Assembly (NCBI RefSeq): GCF_001418005.1 | Contig: NZ_LIOL01000011.1 | Location: forward strand, 57,534-121,533 | DNA length: 64,000 bases | Direction of reading: 5' to 3' | Source of the DNA: Chelatococcus sambhunathii | GTDB lineage: Bacteria > Pseudomonadota > Alphaproteobacteria > Rhizobiales > Beijerinckiaceae | In this document: piece by piece, positions 30,701 to 37,741 of the stretch | How positions within the stretch are numbered: the first letter of the stretch is position 1 | How the letters are laid out: every line of letters begins with the position of its first letter | Notes under the pieces: model-generated | Told to the model about the DNA's origin: nothing | Database searches by the model: none | What the model saw: the letters and a program-made list of their open reading frames with translations, nothing else | Translations under genes and position numbers: made by a program

Positions 30701-31749
30701 AGCGGCCTCGCCTCCGGCATGTCGCTGTGCTCGCGGCCGTCGAGCAGGCGGCCGGCGGCCTTCTTGCCGACGCGGATCAGCGCGCCGCCATTGCGATCGC
30801 TCGCCTCGTAAGGATGCCATTTCGGCCCCTTCGGCGCGCCGAAGCGATCAAACATCGCCGCGTCGGGAGCGAGATGCATTGCGGTAGCGACCTGCTCGTC
30901 GAGCCACTCGCCCCATTGCTTGAAGAAGAACGGCACGCCCGCCGCCGCGCACTGGTCGCGGATCGACCGCGCCCAATCGGGATGCATCGGCCGGGCGCCG
31001 GGGCCGCTCTCGCCGCCGGCGATGATCCAGTCGATCCGGTCAAGCCACGGCTCGAAGTCGATCGCGCCGAGCAGTGGCTCCGCCGAGACGAACCGCACGG
31101 CCGCCGGCGTCTCACGCAGATCCGGCATGCGCTCGTCGGCGCGGCGTTGGTCCTCGGTGCTGACGCCGAGCCAGACGTTTGGGAGGGGCCAGGGCGCGTC
31201 GAGATAGAGGCTGTAGACGTTGCCTCGATCCTTCAACGCATCCATGAAGCCGCCGTCCCCTTCCATATGCGCGGCGGCCTCGAGGTGAATGCGCTCAAGC
31301 GGCATCCGGCCGAGGAACGGGATCTTCGACTGGATGCCGTTCATGTATTCGCGCATCCTCGCCGACCTCTTCGTGAGCACCTGGAACGTGTGCTGAGGGC
31401 ACATCGCCATGACGGCGAAGATGCGGTCGATCCATTCGTCGGGCACCGCCTCGTGAAAGAGGTCGGACATGGAGTTTACGAAGATCCGGCGAGGGCGCTT
31501 CCAGCGCAGCGGCGCCGTCAGGATCTCGTCTGGGGCGAGGGTGAGCCTGCCGGTCCACACCGGGCCGGCCTTGCTCGCCTGCGTCGTGCCGTTGTAGTGC
31601 GTCCACTTGCCGGCGCCGGCCGCCATCCGCTCAATGCGGGCGGCCATCTTCATGGCGTAGCAGTTGGCGCAGCCGGGCGAGACGACCGAGCACCCGACGA
31701 TGGGATTCCACGTCGCCTCGGTCCATTCGATCGCGGAGCGGTCACCCAT
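30697..31749 (-). CDS. Phage Gp37/Gp68 family protein (DUF5131)
   Basis: 350 residues. The N-terminus IEWTEATWNPIVGCSVVSPGCANCYA has three cysteines in a CxxxxxxCxxC arrangement, like radical-SAM enzymes. Further segments are FVNSMSDLFHEAVPDEWIDRIF, VLTKRSARM and GGESGPGARPMHPDW. The family is frequent in phages and mobile elements and has no proven function. The ATG at 31749 is chosen for the usual start MGDRSAIEWTEATWNP. It is in the early operon. Confidence 0.85.
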   Translation of the reverse strand: MGDRSAIEWTEATWNPIVGCSVVSPGCANCYAMKMAARIERMAAGAGKWTHYNGTTQASKAGPVWTGRLTLAPDEILTAPLRWKRPRRIFVNSMSDLFHEAVPDEWIDRIFAVMAMCPQHTFQVLTKRSARMREYMNGIQSKIPFLGRMPLERIHLEAAAHMEGDGGFMDALKDRGNVYSLYLDAPWPLPNVWLGVSTEDQRRADERMPDLRETPAAVRFVSAEPLLGAIDFEPWLDRIDWIIAGGESGPGARPMHPDWARSIRDQCAAAGVPFFFKQWGEWLDEQVATAMHLAPDAAMFDRFGAPKGPKWHPYEASDRNGGALIRVGKKAAGRLLDGREHSDMPEARPL

Positions 31750-31987
31750 GGGCGGCCTCCATGAACAGGTCGGGAATGCGCTCGTCGCGGCGGCGGGCGG
31801 ATTTCTCAACGGCGCGCTTCAGGCGGCGGAGCTCGTCGACCTCGGCTTTCAGGGCCGCGTGCGTGGCCGTCCGCAGCGCCTCGGCGGCGCGGCCGACATT
31901 GCGGTGGCCGCGCCGGGCCTTCTCGTAGGCCTGCCGGCAGCGGTGGCGCTCGGCCTCGAAGCGCTCGATCATGGTGAGGCAGCGCAT
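31742..31987 (-). CDS. Hypothetical helical protein
   Basis: 81 residues, highly charged, predicted mostly helix with a likely coiled coil from about residue 10 to 70 (ERFEAERHRCRQAYEKARRG, EVDELRRLKRAVEKSARR). It overlaps the Gp37/Gp68 start by 8 bp and follows the next gene by 3 bp. No family recognised. Confidence 0.6.
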   Translation of the reverse strand: MRCLTMIERFEAERHRCRQAYEKARRGHRNVGRAAEALRTATHAALKAEVDELRRLKRAVEKSARRRDERIPDLFMEAAHG

Positions 31988-31990
31988 GGG

Positions 31991-32281
31991 TCAGGCCTCC
32001 GGAAAATCTTCGGGGTCGAGCTTCTCGCCGCGCGCGAGACCGGCCCGGGCGCCATCCGCGGTCAGCCAGAACAAATCGTCGCCGCCAGTTAGCGGGCTCG
32101 TGGAGCCGTCCCGGCGCCGGGCGGCGCCGGCGGAGACCATCGCCATCCAGTCGTCATAATCGCCATGGCCGGGGCCGGCGACGAAGTGATTGCGATAGGA
32201 GCGGCGCGAGCGGTTAGGAAGCCCGAGGGCGTGGCGCGCCAGGTGGCGCTGTCGTTCGGTCAAGATGATGGTCATCGTCAC
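31991..32281 (-). CDS. Hypothetical phage protein
   Basis: 96 residues. It starts MTMTIILTERQRHLARHALGLP and contains RSYRNHFVAGPGHGDYDDW and DDLFWLTADGARAGL, a pattern I associate with small phage early proteins without function. The start overlaps the dnaN stop by 4 bp. Confidence 0.65.
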   Translation of the reverse strand: MTMTIILTERQRHLARHALGLPNRSRRSYRNHFVAGPGHGDYDDWMAMVSAGAARRRDGSTSPLTGGDDLFWLTADGARAGLARGEKLDPEDFPEA

Positions 32282-33387
32282 ACCCTCATCGGCATGAGCA
32301 CGATGAGCGCATCGGCGCTCTCGTGGCTCTTGATCAGGCAGGGGGAGCCGGGATCGGCGAGGGCGAGGCGCACCGTGTCGGAGGCGGCGATGCCGAGGAC
32401 CTCGGCGAGGTAGCGGCCGTTGAAGCCGATGGCGAGCGGCTCGCCCTCGAAGTCGGCCTCGATCTCCTCGCGTGCCTCGCCGGTGTCGGCGTTGCTGACG
32501 GAGAGGGTGAGGACACCCGGGGCGAATTCCATCTTCACGGCCCGGCCGTTCTCGCCTGTGATGGTGGCGACGCGGGCGACGGCGTCCTTCACGGTGGCGG
32601 TGTCGAGCACCGCGACGCGGTCGTTGCTCGTCGGAATCACCCGCTGATAGTCGGGGAAGGTGCCGTCGATGAGCTTCGACGTGAGCGTGATGCCGCCGAC
32701 GACGAAGCGCACCTTGGCCCTGGAGACGGCGATGTCGATGTCGCCCTCGGCGTCGGCTACGAGGCGGGCGATCTCGCCCACCGTCTTGCGCGGCACGATG
32801 ATGCCCGGCATGTCGGCCGCGCCCTCGGGCAGGGGCACGGTGAGGTGCGCCAGACGGTGCCCGTCGGTCGCCACGGCGTTGAGGAGGCCCTCGCCGTCGG
32901 CGTGGAGATGGATGCCGTTGAGGTAGTAGCGCGTCTCCTCCGTCGAGATGGCGAAGGTGGTGTGCGCCAGGATGCGCTGTAGCGTCTTGGCCGGCAGCGC
33001 GAATTGGTGCGGCAGGTCGTCGGCGGAGACGTCGGGCCAGTCGTCCACCGGCAGGGCCTGCAGGACGAAGCGCGAGCGGCCGGCCTTGACGGAGAGGCGA
33101 GCGCCGCCGGCCTCGGCGGCGAGTTCGATCTGGCAGCCGTCCGGCAACTTGCGGGCGATGTCGTTGAGCGTGGCGGCGGGCACGGTGAGGGCGCCGGGCT
33201 CGCCGACGGCCGCCGGCACGCTGGCCTCGGCCCAGATGTCGAGATCCGTTGCCGCCAGGTTGAGCCGGCCGCCCTCGGCGCGCAACAGCACGTTGGCGAG
33301 GATGGGGATTGTGGTGCGGCGCTCGACGATGCGGTTGAGGGCCGCGAGCGGCTTCAGGAGATCGGCGCGGTCGATGACGAGTTTCAT
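32278..33387 (-). CDS. dnaN: Phage-encoded DNA polymerase III beta sliding clamp
   Basis: 369 residues, full length for a beta clamp with three repeated domains. Diagnostic parts are MKLVIDRADLLKPLAALNRIVERRTTIPIL, YYLNGIHLHADGEGLLNAVATDGHRLA and the C-terminal ALIVLMPMRV. The ring holds the host polymerase on phage DNA. A host dnaN should exist elsewhere. It is in the early leftward operon, downstream of a dispersed-type hairpin. Confidence 0.93.
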   Translation of the reverse strand: MKLVIDRADLLKPLAALNRIVERRTTIPILANVLLRAEGGRLNLAATDLDIWAEASVPAAVGEPGALTVPAATLNDIARKLPDGCQIELAAEAGGARLSVKAGRSRFVLQALPVDDWPDVSADDLPHQFALPAKTLQRILAHTTFAISTEETRYYLNGIHLHADGEGLLNAVATDGHRLAHLTVPLPEGAADMPGIIVPRKTVGEIARLVADAEGDIDIAVSRAKVRFVVGGITLTSKLIDGTFPDYQRVIPTSNDRVAVLDTATVKDAVARVATITGENGRAVKMEFAPGVLTLSVSNADTGEAREEIEADFEGEPLAIGFNGRYLAEVLGIAASDTVRLALADPGSPCLIKSHESADALIVLMPMRV

Positions 33388-33434
33388 GGGCTCGGGCTCT
33401 CGGCTGGCGGCGTCGGGCAAGGGTGCCCCTCGCC

Positions 33435-33468
33435 CCATCCCTCTCCCCGTCAGCGGGGAGAGGGATGG
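33435..33468. repeat. Perfect 14-bp hairpin, REP-like
   Basis: CCATCCCTCTCCCC and its complement flank a 6-nt loop in the 94-bp gap between the DUF2303 gene and dnaN. Such CCTCTCCCC hairpins are common dispersed intergenic repeats in Proteobacteria. It could also end or stabilise the mRNA. Confidence 0.65.
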
Positions 33469-33481
33469 GAGGCGTGGCGCT

Positions 33482-34420
33482 TCAGGCGCCCATCTCGGGC
33501 GCGCCCTCGAAGGTGGGCAGCTCGGTCTTGTCCCCGGCGAGGCCGAGGTCGTTCTGCACGCGGGTGCGCAGCCAATATTCCCAGCGATAGAGCTGGTAGA
33601 ACCAGGCGATGCTGCCGCCGCTGATGCGGTAGCGCAGGCGGGCGGGGATGCGCACGGGCTCGCCGTCGAGGAAGGCGGGCACCGACACCATGAAGATGCC
33701 GGGGATGTCGACCTTGTCGCCCTTGCTGTTCGTGTGCTCCTCGACGAACTCCACCGTCCGCTCGCCCGTCTGCAGCCGCTCCGCGCGCTTGACCTTGGCG
33801 CCGACGAACACTTCGAGGGAGCGCGACAGGTCGATGAGCTCGGCCGGCGTGGCGAAGCGTTCCTTGAACAGGCGCTCGAACTCGGCCACTTCACCGTCGC
33901 TCGGCGCCGCGAGCTCGGCCGCGTGCTCCTCGAGGAAGGCGGCGAACTCGGCCTGCTCCATCGGCTTCTTGTTGCAGCCGATCCACGTCTTGAGCTCGTC
34001 CGTCACCGGGAAGGTGTAGACGACGCGGTGCTTGCCCCAGCGCGGGCCGTGGGAGATCTCGTGATAATCGAGCACGGCGATGAGCGCCGGGTCCGGCCAC
34101 TGCGCCTTGGCGAAGATGACGGAATGCTCATCCTTGTGGCGGTTCACCAGGTCGATGAAGGAGGACAGCGTGTCGACCGTTGCCGTGCCGGCGCGCCGCT
34201 TCGGCAACTGGCGGGCGCCCTCGATCTCCGTCATGAGCGGGATGGCGCGCTGATTGTGGCGGTCGAACAGCACCGGCACGGTCGGCGGCAGGCCGGGGCC
34301 GAGGCCCTCGGTCGGGATATTCACGACCTCGGGCGCCGAGGCCCGGGTGGCGAGATCGGCGATCAGCGCGGCGGCGCCGGCGGCCGGTACGTCGTTGGAA
34401 AGAGGGGCGGGTTTCGTCAT
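33482..34420 (-). CDS. DUF2303 family phage protein
   Basis: 312 residues. It matches the DUF2303 (YfdQ-like) family, found in many phage early regions: PTVPVLFDRHNQRAIPLMTE, VDTLSSFIDLVNRHKDEHSVIFA and an acidic central helix region. The function is unknown. A 27-bp gap separates it from the upstream small gene, and the REP-like hairpin follows its stop. Confidence 0.85.
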   Translation of the reverse strand: MTKPAPLSNDVPAAGAAALIADLATRASAPEVVNIPTEGLGPGLPPTVPVLFDRHNQRAIPLMTEIEGARQLPKRRAGTATVDTLSSFIDLVNRHKDEHSVIFAKAQWPDPALIAVLDYHEISHGPRWGKHRVVYTFPVTDELKTWIGCNKKPMEQAEFAAFLEEHAAELAAPSDGEVAEFERLFKERFATPAELIDLSRSLEVFVGAKVKRAERLQTGERTVEFVEEHTNSKGDKVDIPGIFMVSVPAFLDGEPVRIPARLRYRISGGSIAWFYQLYRWEYWLRTRVQNDLGLAGDKTELPTFEGAPEMGA

Positions 34421-34447
34421 GTGTCGGGGCTCCGGTGGCGGGGTGGA

Positions 34448-34792
34448 TCAGCCCTCGGCACGCGCGCCCATGCCCACATCGCGCGGGCCGGCGAACATGT
34501 CGATCTGGCTGGGATGCTGGACCGAGAGGGCGCCCTCGTAGGTCCAGAAGGGGGTGCCGGAGAACGCCTTCTCCTCCGGCAGCTTGGACTTCACGGCGGG
34601 CTTCACGTCGAGCCGGCCGGATTCGTAGGTGAAGGTGAGCGTCACCGTGATGGTGGCGGTGCCCTTCTCCTGCGGCAGGGCCTCCAGGGTCTCGATGGAC
34701 TTGGCAAGGTGCTCGTTGCACTTGTCGAGGAAGTTGCCGCGGGAGAGGAGCGGCAGAAGCTCCTCGATGCGGCGGATCGGGCGGGCGGACAT
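34448..34792 (-). CDS. Hypothetical phage protein
   Basis: 114 residues. The first 45 are helical (IRRIEELLPLLSRGNFLDKC, NEHLAKSIETLEAL), then a beta-rich part (GTATITVTLTFTYESGRLDV). It usually neighbours DUF2303 proteins in phages, to my recollection, and might work with them. No function known. Confidence 0.7.
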   Translation of the reverse strand: MSARPIRRIEELLPLLSRGNFLDKCNEHLAKSIETLEALPQEKGTATITVTLTFTYESGRLDVKPAVKSKLPEEKAFSGTPFWTYEGALSVQHPSQIDMFAGPRDVGMGARAEG

Positions 34793-34813
34793 GGGGCCTC
34801 CTTCGGTTGCGGA

Positions 34814-35458
34814 TCACGCCGCGCGGTTGAGGGCTTGGGGGCAGTAGCGGTCGAGGCGCATGAGCCATTCGTCGGCGGCCTTCGGCCACGGCCAGATGGT
34901 GAGGCGGCCGCGCATGGGGACCGGCTCGGCCGCCTCCACCTCGGCCGCCCATTTGCGGCCGCAGGGCACGGTGAGATGGTCGCGCTCGGTGCGCAGCATG
35001 CGCACGTCCATCGCCTTCACGGCCTTTTCCGCGTGCTGCGGCAGCGGCCAGGGCAGGCCGGCGGCGCGGTGGATGGCATGGTCGAGCCGGGACTTGAGGC
35101 GCGTGATCTGCGCCTTGACCTCCGGCACGCGCACCGCGCGCTCACGGCCGTTGCTGTCGAGCGTGAGGTGCACGCACAGGGCCTCGACCACGGGGGTGAT
35201 GATGTCGCCCATGAGGTATTCGTGGGCGTCGTGCAAAAGGAAGGCCGCCGCGAGGGCGGGGTCGCGCGTCTCGTGAAAGAGGGCGTCGGCGCCGACGGCG
35301 CAGTGCTGGGCGACCGAGAAGATGCCGCCGCCCGTCGCGCCGCCGAAGCGCGCCACGCGGGCGAGCTGGGGCGCCACGTCGCCGCGGAAGTCGATCGACG
35401 CCGGGTCCGGCCGCAGCAGGTCGACGACTCTGCCGGTGGTGGTGGGGAGCCAGGTCAC
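34814..35458 (-). CDS. HD-domain phosphohydrolase, YfbR-like
   Basis: 214 residues. An HD fold is seen in IFSVAQHCAVGADAL (first His) and AAAFLLHDAHEYLMGDIITPV (HD pair), with a later Asp in KAMDVRMLRTERD. Relatives hydrolyse deoxynucleoside monophosphates or dNTPs, so it may shape nucleotide pools during replication. No PurZ-like gene is seen, so nothing links it to modified-base genomes. The start is a GTG overlapping the upstream small gene by 4 bp. Confidence 0.78.
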   Translation of the reverse strand: MTWLPTTTGRVVDLLRPDPASIDFRGDVAPQLARVARFGGATGGGIFSVAQHCAVGADALFHETRDPALAAAFLLHDAHEYLMGDIITPVVEALCVHLTLDSNGRERAVRVPEVKAQITRLKSRLDHAIHRAAGLPWPLPQHAEKAVKAMDVRMLRTERDHLTVPCGRKWAAEVEAAEPVPMRGRLTIWPWPKAADEWLMRLDRYCPQALNRAA

Positions 35459-35595
35459 GGCCGGTCCTCGTCGATCTGGTCGCCGTAGAAGCCGCGCGCG
35501 GGAGCGCCGTTGAGACGCACCCAGGCGATGCCCGCGAGGAAGAGGGCGAGCGCCATGAGGGCGACGGCGGCGATGTTGGAAAGAACGTCCGCCAT
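35455..35595 (-). CDS. 46-residue small membrane protein
   Basis: A short gene within the early operon. It has one membrane segment in the first 30 residues (NIAAVALMALALFLAGIAWV) and a polar tail. The ATG has GGAGGCTGAG upstream, and its stop overlaps the HD gene start by 4 bp. No family recognised. Confidence 0.7.
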   Translation of the reverse strand: MADVLSNIAAVALMALALFLAGIAWVRLNGAPARGFYGDQIDEDRP

Positions 35596-35596
35596 C

Positions 35597-35731
35597 TCAG
35601 CCTCCCGTGCCGAGCGCGCCGGCCCAGAGGCCGACGGCTGAGACGAAGGCCGCGAGGCACAGGACCTCGAAGGCGTCGTAGAGGGCGCGGCAGAGGAAGT
35701 GCCCGGCCGCGACGGCGCAGGCGGGCCACAT
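35597..35731 (-). CDS. 44-residue small membrane protein
   Basis: A short gene, 1 bp before the next small gene. It starts MWPACAVAAGHFLCRALYDA and continues with a hydrophobic segment ending GTGG. Three cysteines lie in the first 30 residues. Its ATG overlaps the upstream stop by one base (TGATG). No family recognised. Confidence 0.65.
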   Translation of the reverse strand: MWPACAVAAGHFLCRALYDAFEVLCLAAFVSAVGLWAGALGTGG

Positions 35732-35976
35732 CACGCGGCTTCCTGATCGATCAGCCCGGCGAGGGCGCGGGCGTCGTCGGCGTGCTCGAGGATCTCGGCG
35801 GCGGTAAAACCGGCGCGGGCGAGATCGTCCGCCGTGCAGCCGCCGGACTGCAGGCTCGTCTCGTACATGACGCGCGCCATGGCCGCGACGCGGGCATTCA
35901 TCGCCGCCTTGTGCAGCGCGCGGTCCTGCGCCGGCGCATCATGGATCGGCGTGAGGGAAGCGGTGGGTGCGAGCAT
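35731..35976 (-). CDS. Hypothetical early protein, first gene of the leftward operon
   Basis: 81 residues. Helical, with NARVAAMARVMYETSLQSGG and LARAGFTAAEILEHADDARAL. The last part could be a small DNA- or protein-binding helical pair. The ATG at 35976 has GGAGGGCATC upstream; an in-frame ATG at 35988 is possible. Being first after the operators, it is likely an early lytic gene. Confidence 0.65.
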   Translation of the reverse strand: MLAPTASLTPIHDAPAQDRALHKAAMNARVAAMARVMYETSLQSGGCTADDLARAGFTAAEILEHADDARALAGLIDQEAA

Positions 35977-36010
35977 GATGCCCTCCATCAGTGGGATGGC
36001 TCCGCATCGT

Positions 36011-36058
36011 AGTAGGAAAAATCCGCACGTCAATCGGAAAAGTGGGAAATATCCTACT
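36011..36058. promoter_or_regulatory. Two repressor operators before the leftward early operon
   Basis: AGTAGGA-AAAA-TCCGCAC (36011-36028) and AGTGGGA-AATA-TCCTACT (36041-36058) share the dyad NGTNGGA-N4-TCCNACN with sites near the repressor gene. They lie 35-80 bp upstream of the first early gene, where binding would block leftward transcription. Confidence 0.75.
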
Positions 36059-36168
36059 CGCTCGCCAAGGCGGTCTGCGAATCACGCATGTGGACATGCG
36101 CTGATCTGTTCTTGTTACGTTCTCATTCCGGAGTCAGTCTTGAGGGGTTCATGGGCCGGGAGGGTGAC

Positions 36169-36405
36169 ATGCAGATAACGCCGGTGCGGACGGTGAGTGC
36201 AGCGGGAGATGGCCGCAGGTGGCGCGCTCAGTTGCGCTGCAGGGGCTGCCTCGCGGAGCAGTTCATGGCCGTGCCGGTGGCGGTGGTCGGCGACGTGACC
36301 TGGCGCGGGCCCGTCTTCCATTGTCGCGCCTGTGACGGTCGCTCGGCCGTGGTCGTCGGCTTCATGGTCGACCGACGAGCGGGCGTCTTGGAGCCCTCAG
36401 AATAG
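36169..36405 (+). CDS. Small zinc-ribbon protein
   Basis: 78 residues with two CxxC pairs (LRCRGCLAEQ and FHCRACDGR) that should bind one zinc. It is rightward, alone, and its end overlaps the repressor stop by 9 bp on the other strand. The ATG at 36169 has GGGAGGGTGAC upstream; ATGs at 36088 and 36151 are weaker. Expression in the lysogen is possible because it lies outside the operator-controlled operons. Confidence 0.6.
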   Translation: MQITPVRTVSAAGDGRRWRAQLRCRGCLAEQFMAVPVAVVGDVTWRGPVFHCRACDGRSAVVVGFMVDRRAGVLEPSE

Positions 36406-37137
36406 CGGGACCTCGTTCTCGATTCTCCGGACGATCGCGAGGATCTTAACCTGGCGGTTGTCCTCCTCGCTCGGGTCCCGGGCAAGGACGCGCGGCACGA
36501 CAATGGGCTTGTGCGCCTTGTTGGTCGAGCGGGGGTGGAACTCGGTGCGGTCCTCGTAGAGCTCGATCTGCTTGACTGACCATTCGCGGTGGTGTCCGCC
36601 GTCAAGTGTCTGTTCCACAACAACAACCATGCCGTCGCGGAGTGGCAGGCGGCCGCGCAGGTCCTCGAAGTCGAGGCAGATGACGCGGTCGCCCGGCAGG
36701 ATGGGGCGCGGCTTCAGCGCATTCATGCTGTCCCCGCCGACATCGAAGGCGACGAGCTGAACCTCGGGAAAGTCTCTGTCGCGCGTGGTTGCAACCGTCG
36801 CCGGCTCATCCTCGTCGCTGAACCAAGGGGCTTCACGAAAGGCGCCGGCCTCGACGATACCGGCAACCTTGACCTCGACGAGCGGCGCATTGGTCAGCGC
36901 CAGCGACGGCTTTCCACTGCTCTTCACGGGAGGCTCGCCGAGGAGGTGCTCAACGGTTGTGTCGAGCGCCTTGGCGAGCTTCGCGAGGTTCTGGCCGCGC
37001 ACTGACTTCTTCTTCGCCGTCAGGATGTCGACGATGAAAGAGCGCTCCAGTCCGCCACGGCGTGCGGCCTCGAACGGATTGCGTCCGATCTCGGCCAGGC
37101 GATCGGCGATGCGGTTGCGGAAAGTGGAGTCGTCCAT
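36397..37137 (-). CDS. CI-like prophage repressor (XRE helix-turn-helix plus S24 peptidase)
   Basis: 246 residues. The N-terminal helix-turn-helix is at about residues 10-60 (NPFEAARRGGLERSFIVDIL). The C-terminal LexA-type domain has the nucleophile Ser in DVGGDSMNAL and a Lys in WSVKQIEL as the base. It keeps lysogeny and is expected to cleave itself when RecA is active. An AGAFREA cleavage-like site is near residue 104. An operator dyad abuts its start codon, implying self-control. Confidence 0.9.
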   Translation of the reverse strand: MDDSTFRNRIADRLAEIGRNPFEAARRGGLERSFIVDILTAKKKSVRGQNLAKLAKALDTTVEHLLGEPPVKSSGKPSLALTNAPLVEVKVAGIVEAGAFREAPWFSDEDEPATVATTRDRDFPEVQLVAFDVGGDSMNALKPRPILPGDRVICLDFEDLRGRLPLRDGMVVVVEQTLDGGHHREWSVKQIELYEDRTEFHPRSTNKAHKPIVVPRVLARDPSEEDNRQVKILAIVRRIENEVPLF

Positions 37138-37212
37138 GTCGGATTTATCCGACTTTCCGTCCTCCACTGCGAGTGGGATGTTTCCGATTGACGTAGTAGG
37201 AAATATCCTACT
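37138..37212. promoter_or_regulatory. Three repressor operators between the CI-like and Cro-like genes
   Basis: GTCGGA-TTTA-TCCGAC (37138-37153), AGTGGGA-TGTT-TCCGATT (37172-37189) and the perfect AGTAGGA-AATA-TCCTACT (37195-37212). They cover the 75-bp space between the divergent starts, like OR1-3 of lambda. The last is the best dyad and touches the Cro-like start. Confidence 0.8.
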
Positions 37213-37542
37213 ATGCTCAGCGTCACCATGGAACATGAGCTTCGCCATCATCTGATCTCCTGCGCCTCCGCGCTGGCCGCGCACCGCGGCATCGAGGCGA
37301 CGACGGTTGCGCGACTCGCTGCCGGCGATTGGCGCTTTCTCGATCGCATCGCGTCCGGCTGCTCGTTCACGGCGCGGAAGTACGATCAAGTCATGCGCTG
37401 GTTTTCCGATCAGTGGCCCGACGACTTGCCATGGCCATCGGACGTTCCACGTCCTTCAGGGTCCTCCCGTGCCCCTGACCTGGGCACTCCTGCCGGGGCG
37501 GAGCGCGCCTCTGCCCCGGCCCTTTCGGGGGAGGGCGTGTGA
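37213..37542 (+). CDS. Cro-like small regulator
   Basis: 109 residues. The first 70 suit a helix-turn-helix: LRHHLISCASALAAHRGIEATTVARLAAGDWRF, LDRIASGCSFTARKYDQVMRWF. The rest is proline-rich and may be unstructured. Its position opposite the repressor matches Cro in other Rhizobiales prophages. The ATG at 37213 begins right after the perfect operator; a second ATG at 37228 is possible. Confidence 0.72.
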   Translation: MLSVTMEHELRHHLISCASALAAHRGIEATTVARLAAGDWRFLDRIASGCSFTARKYDQVMRWFSDQWPDDLPWPSDVPRPSGSSRAPDLGTPAGAERASAPALSGEGV

Positions 37543-37658
37543 TGCCCGTTCATCGCCTCGACCACGGACTCGGCCAAGGCGTAGCGCCGGAGGGCGCCGC
37601 GCAGGCGCTCGCGCGCCGCTTCGATGCGCCTTTGCCTGTCGGTCTCGTGCTGCTGCAT
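37410..37658 (-). CDS. Doubtful small leftward gene
   Basis: 82 residues, helical (RRIEAARERLRGALRRYALAESVVEAMNG), overlapping the tail of the Cro-like gene on the other strand by 133 bp. No strong ribosome site precedes its start. It could be an antisense-oriented early gene or a chance frame in GC-rich DNA. Confidence 0.3.
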   Translation of the reverse strand: MQQHETDRQRRIEAARERLRGALRRYALAESVVEAMNGHHTPSPERAGAEARSAPAGVPRSGAREDPEGRGTSDGHGKSSGH

Positions 37659-37708
37659 CTGCGTGGTCCCCCGTGATCTGACCGCCTGACTGTCCCACCA
37701 CCGCGCCG

Positions 37709-37740
37709 TTTTCGGAACGAAAAAGCCGAGGAGCTTTTTT
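37709..37740 (+). promoter_or_regulatory. Two competing hairpins in the leader of the gene at 37742
   Basis: TTTTCG-GAA-CGAAAA (37709-37723) and AAAAAGC-CGAGGA-GCTTTTTT (37720-37740) share four A's, so only one can form. The second ends in a T run and carries the likely ribosome site GAGGA in its loop, just before the GTG start. It suggests attenuation or control of translation. Confidence 0.5.
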
Positions 37741-37741
37741 C

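Noticed and set aside
34814..35458. DatZ-type dATPase of a 2-aminoadenine phage
   Set aside because: The HD motif alone is not specific, and no PurZ or DpoZ-like gene is seen in the window.
32948..35488. An 846-codon open frame on the plus strand opposite dnaN, DUF2303 and HD genes
   Set aside because: Its composition is low-complexity and it faces four well-supported leftward genes, so it is a shadow. The plus frame at 2700-4196 opposite the threonine ammonia-lyase is rejected for the same reason.
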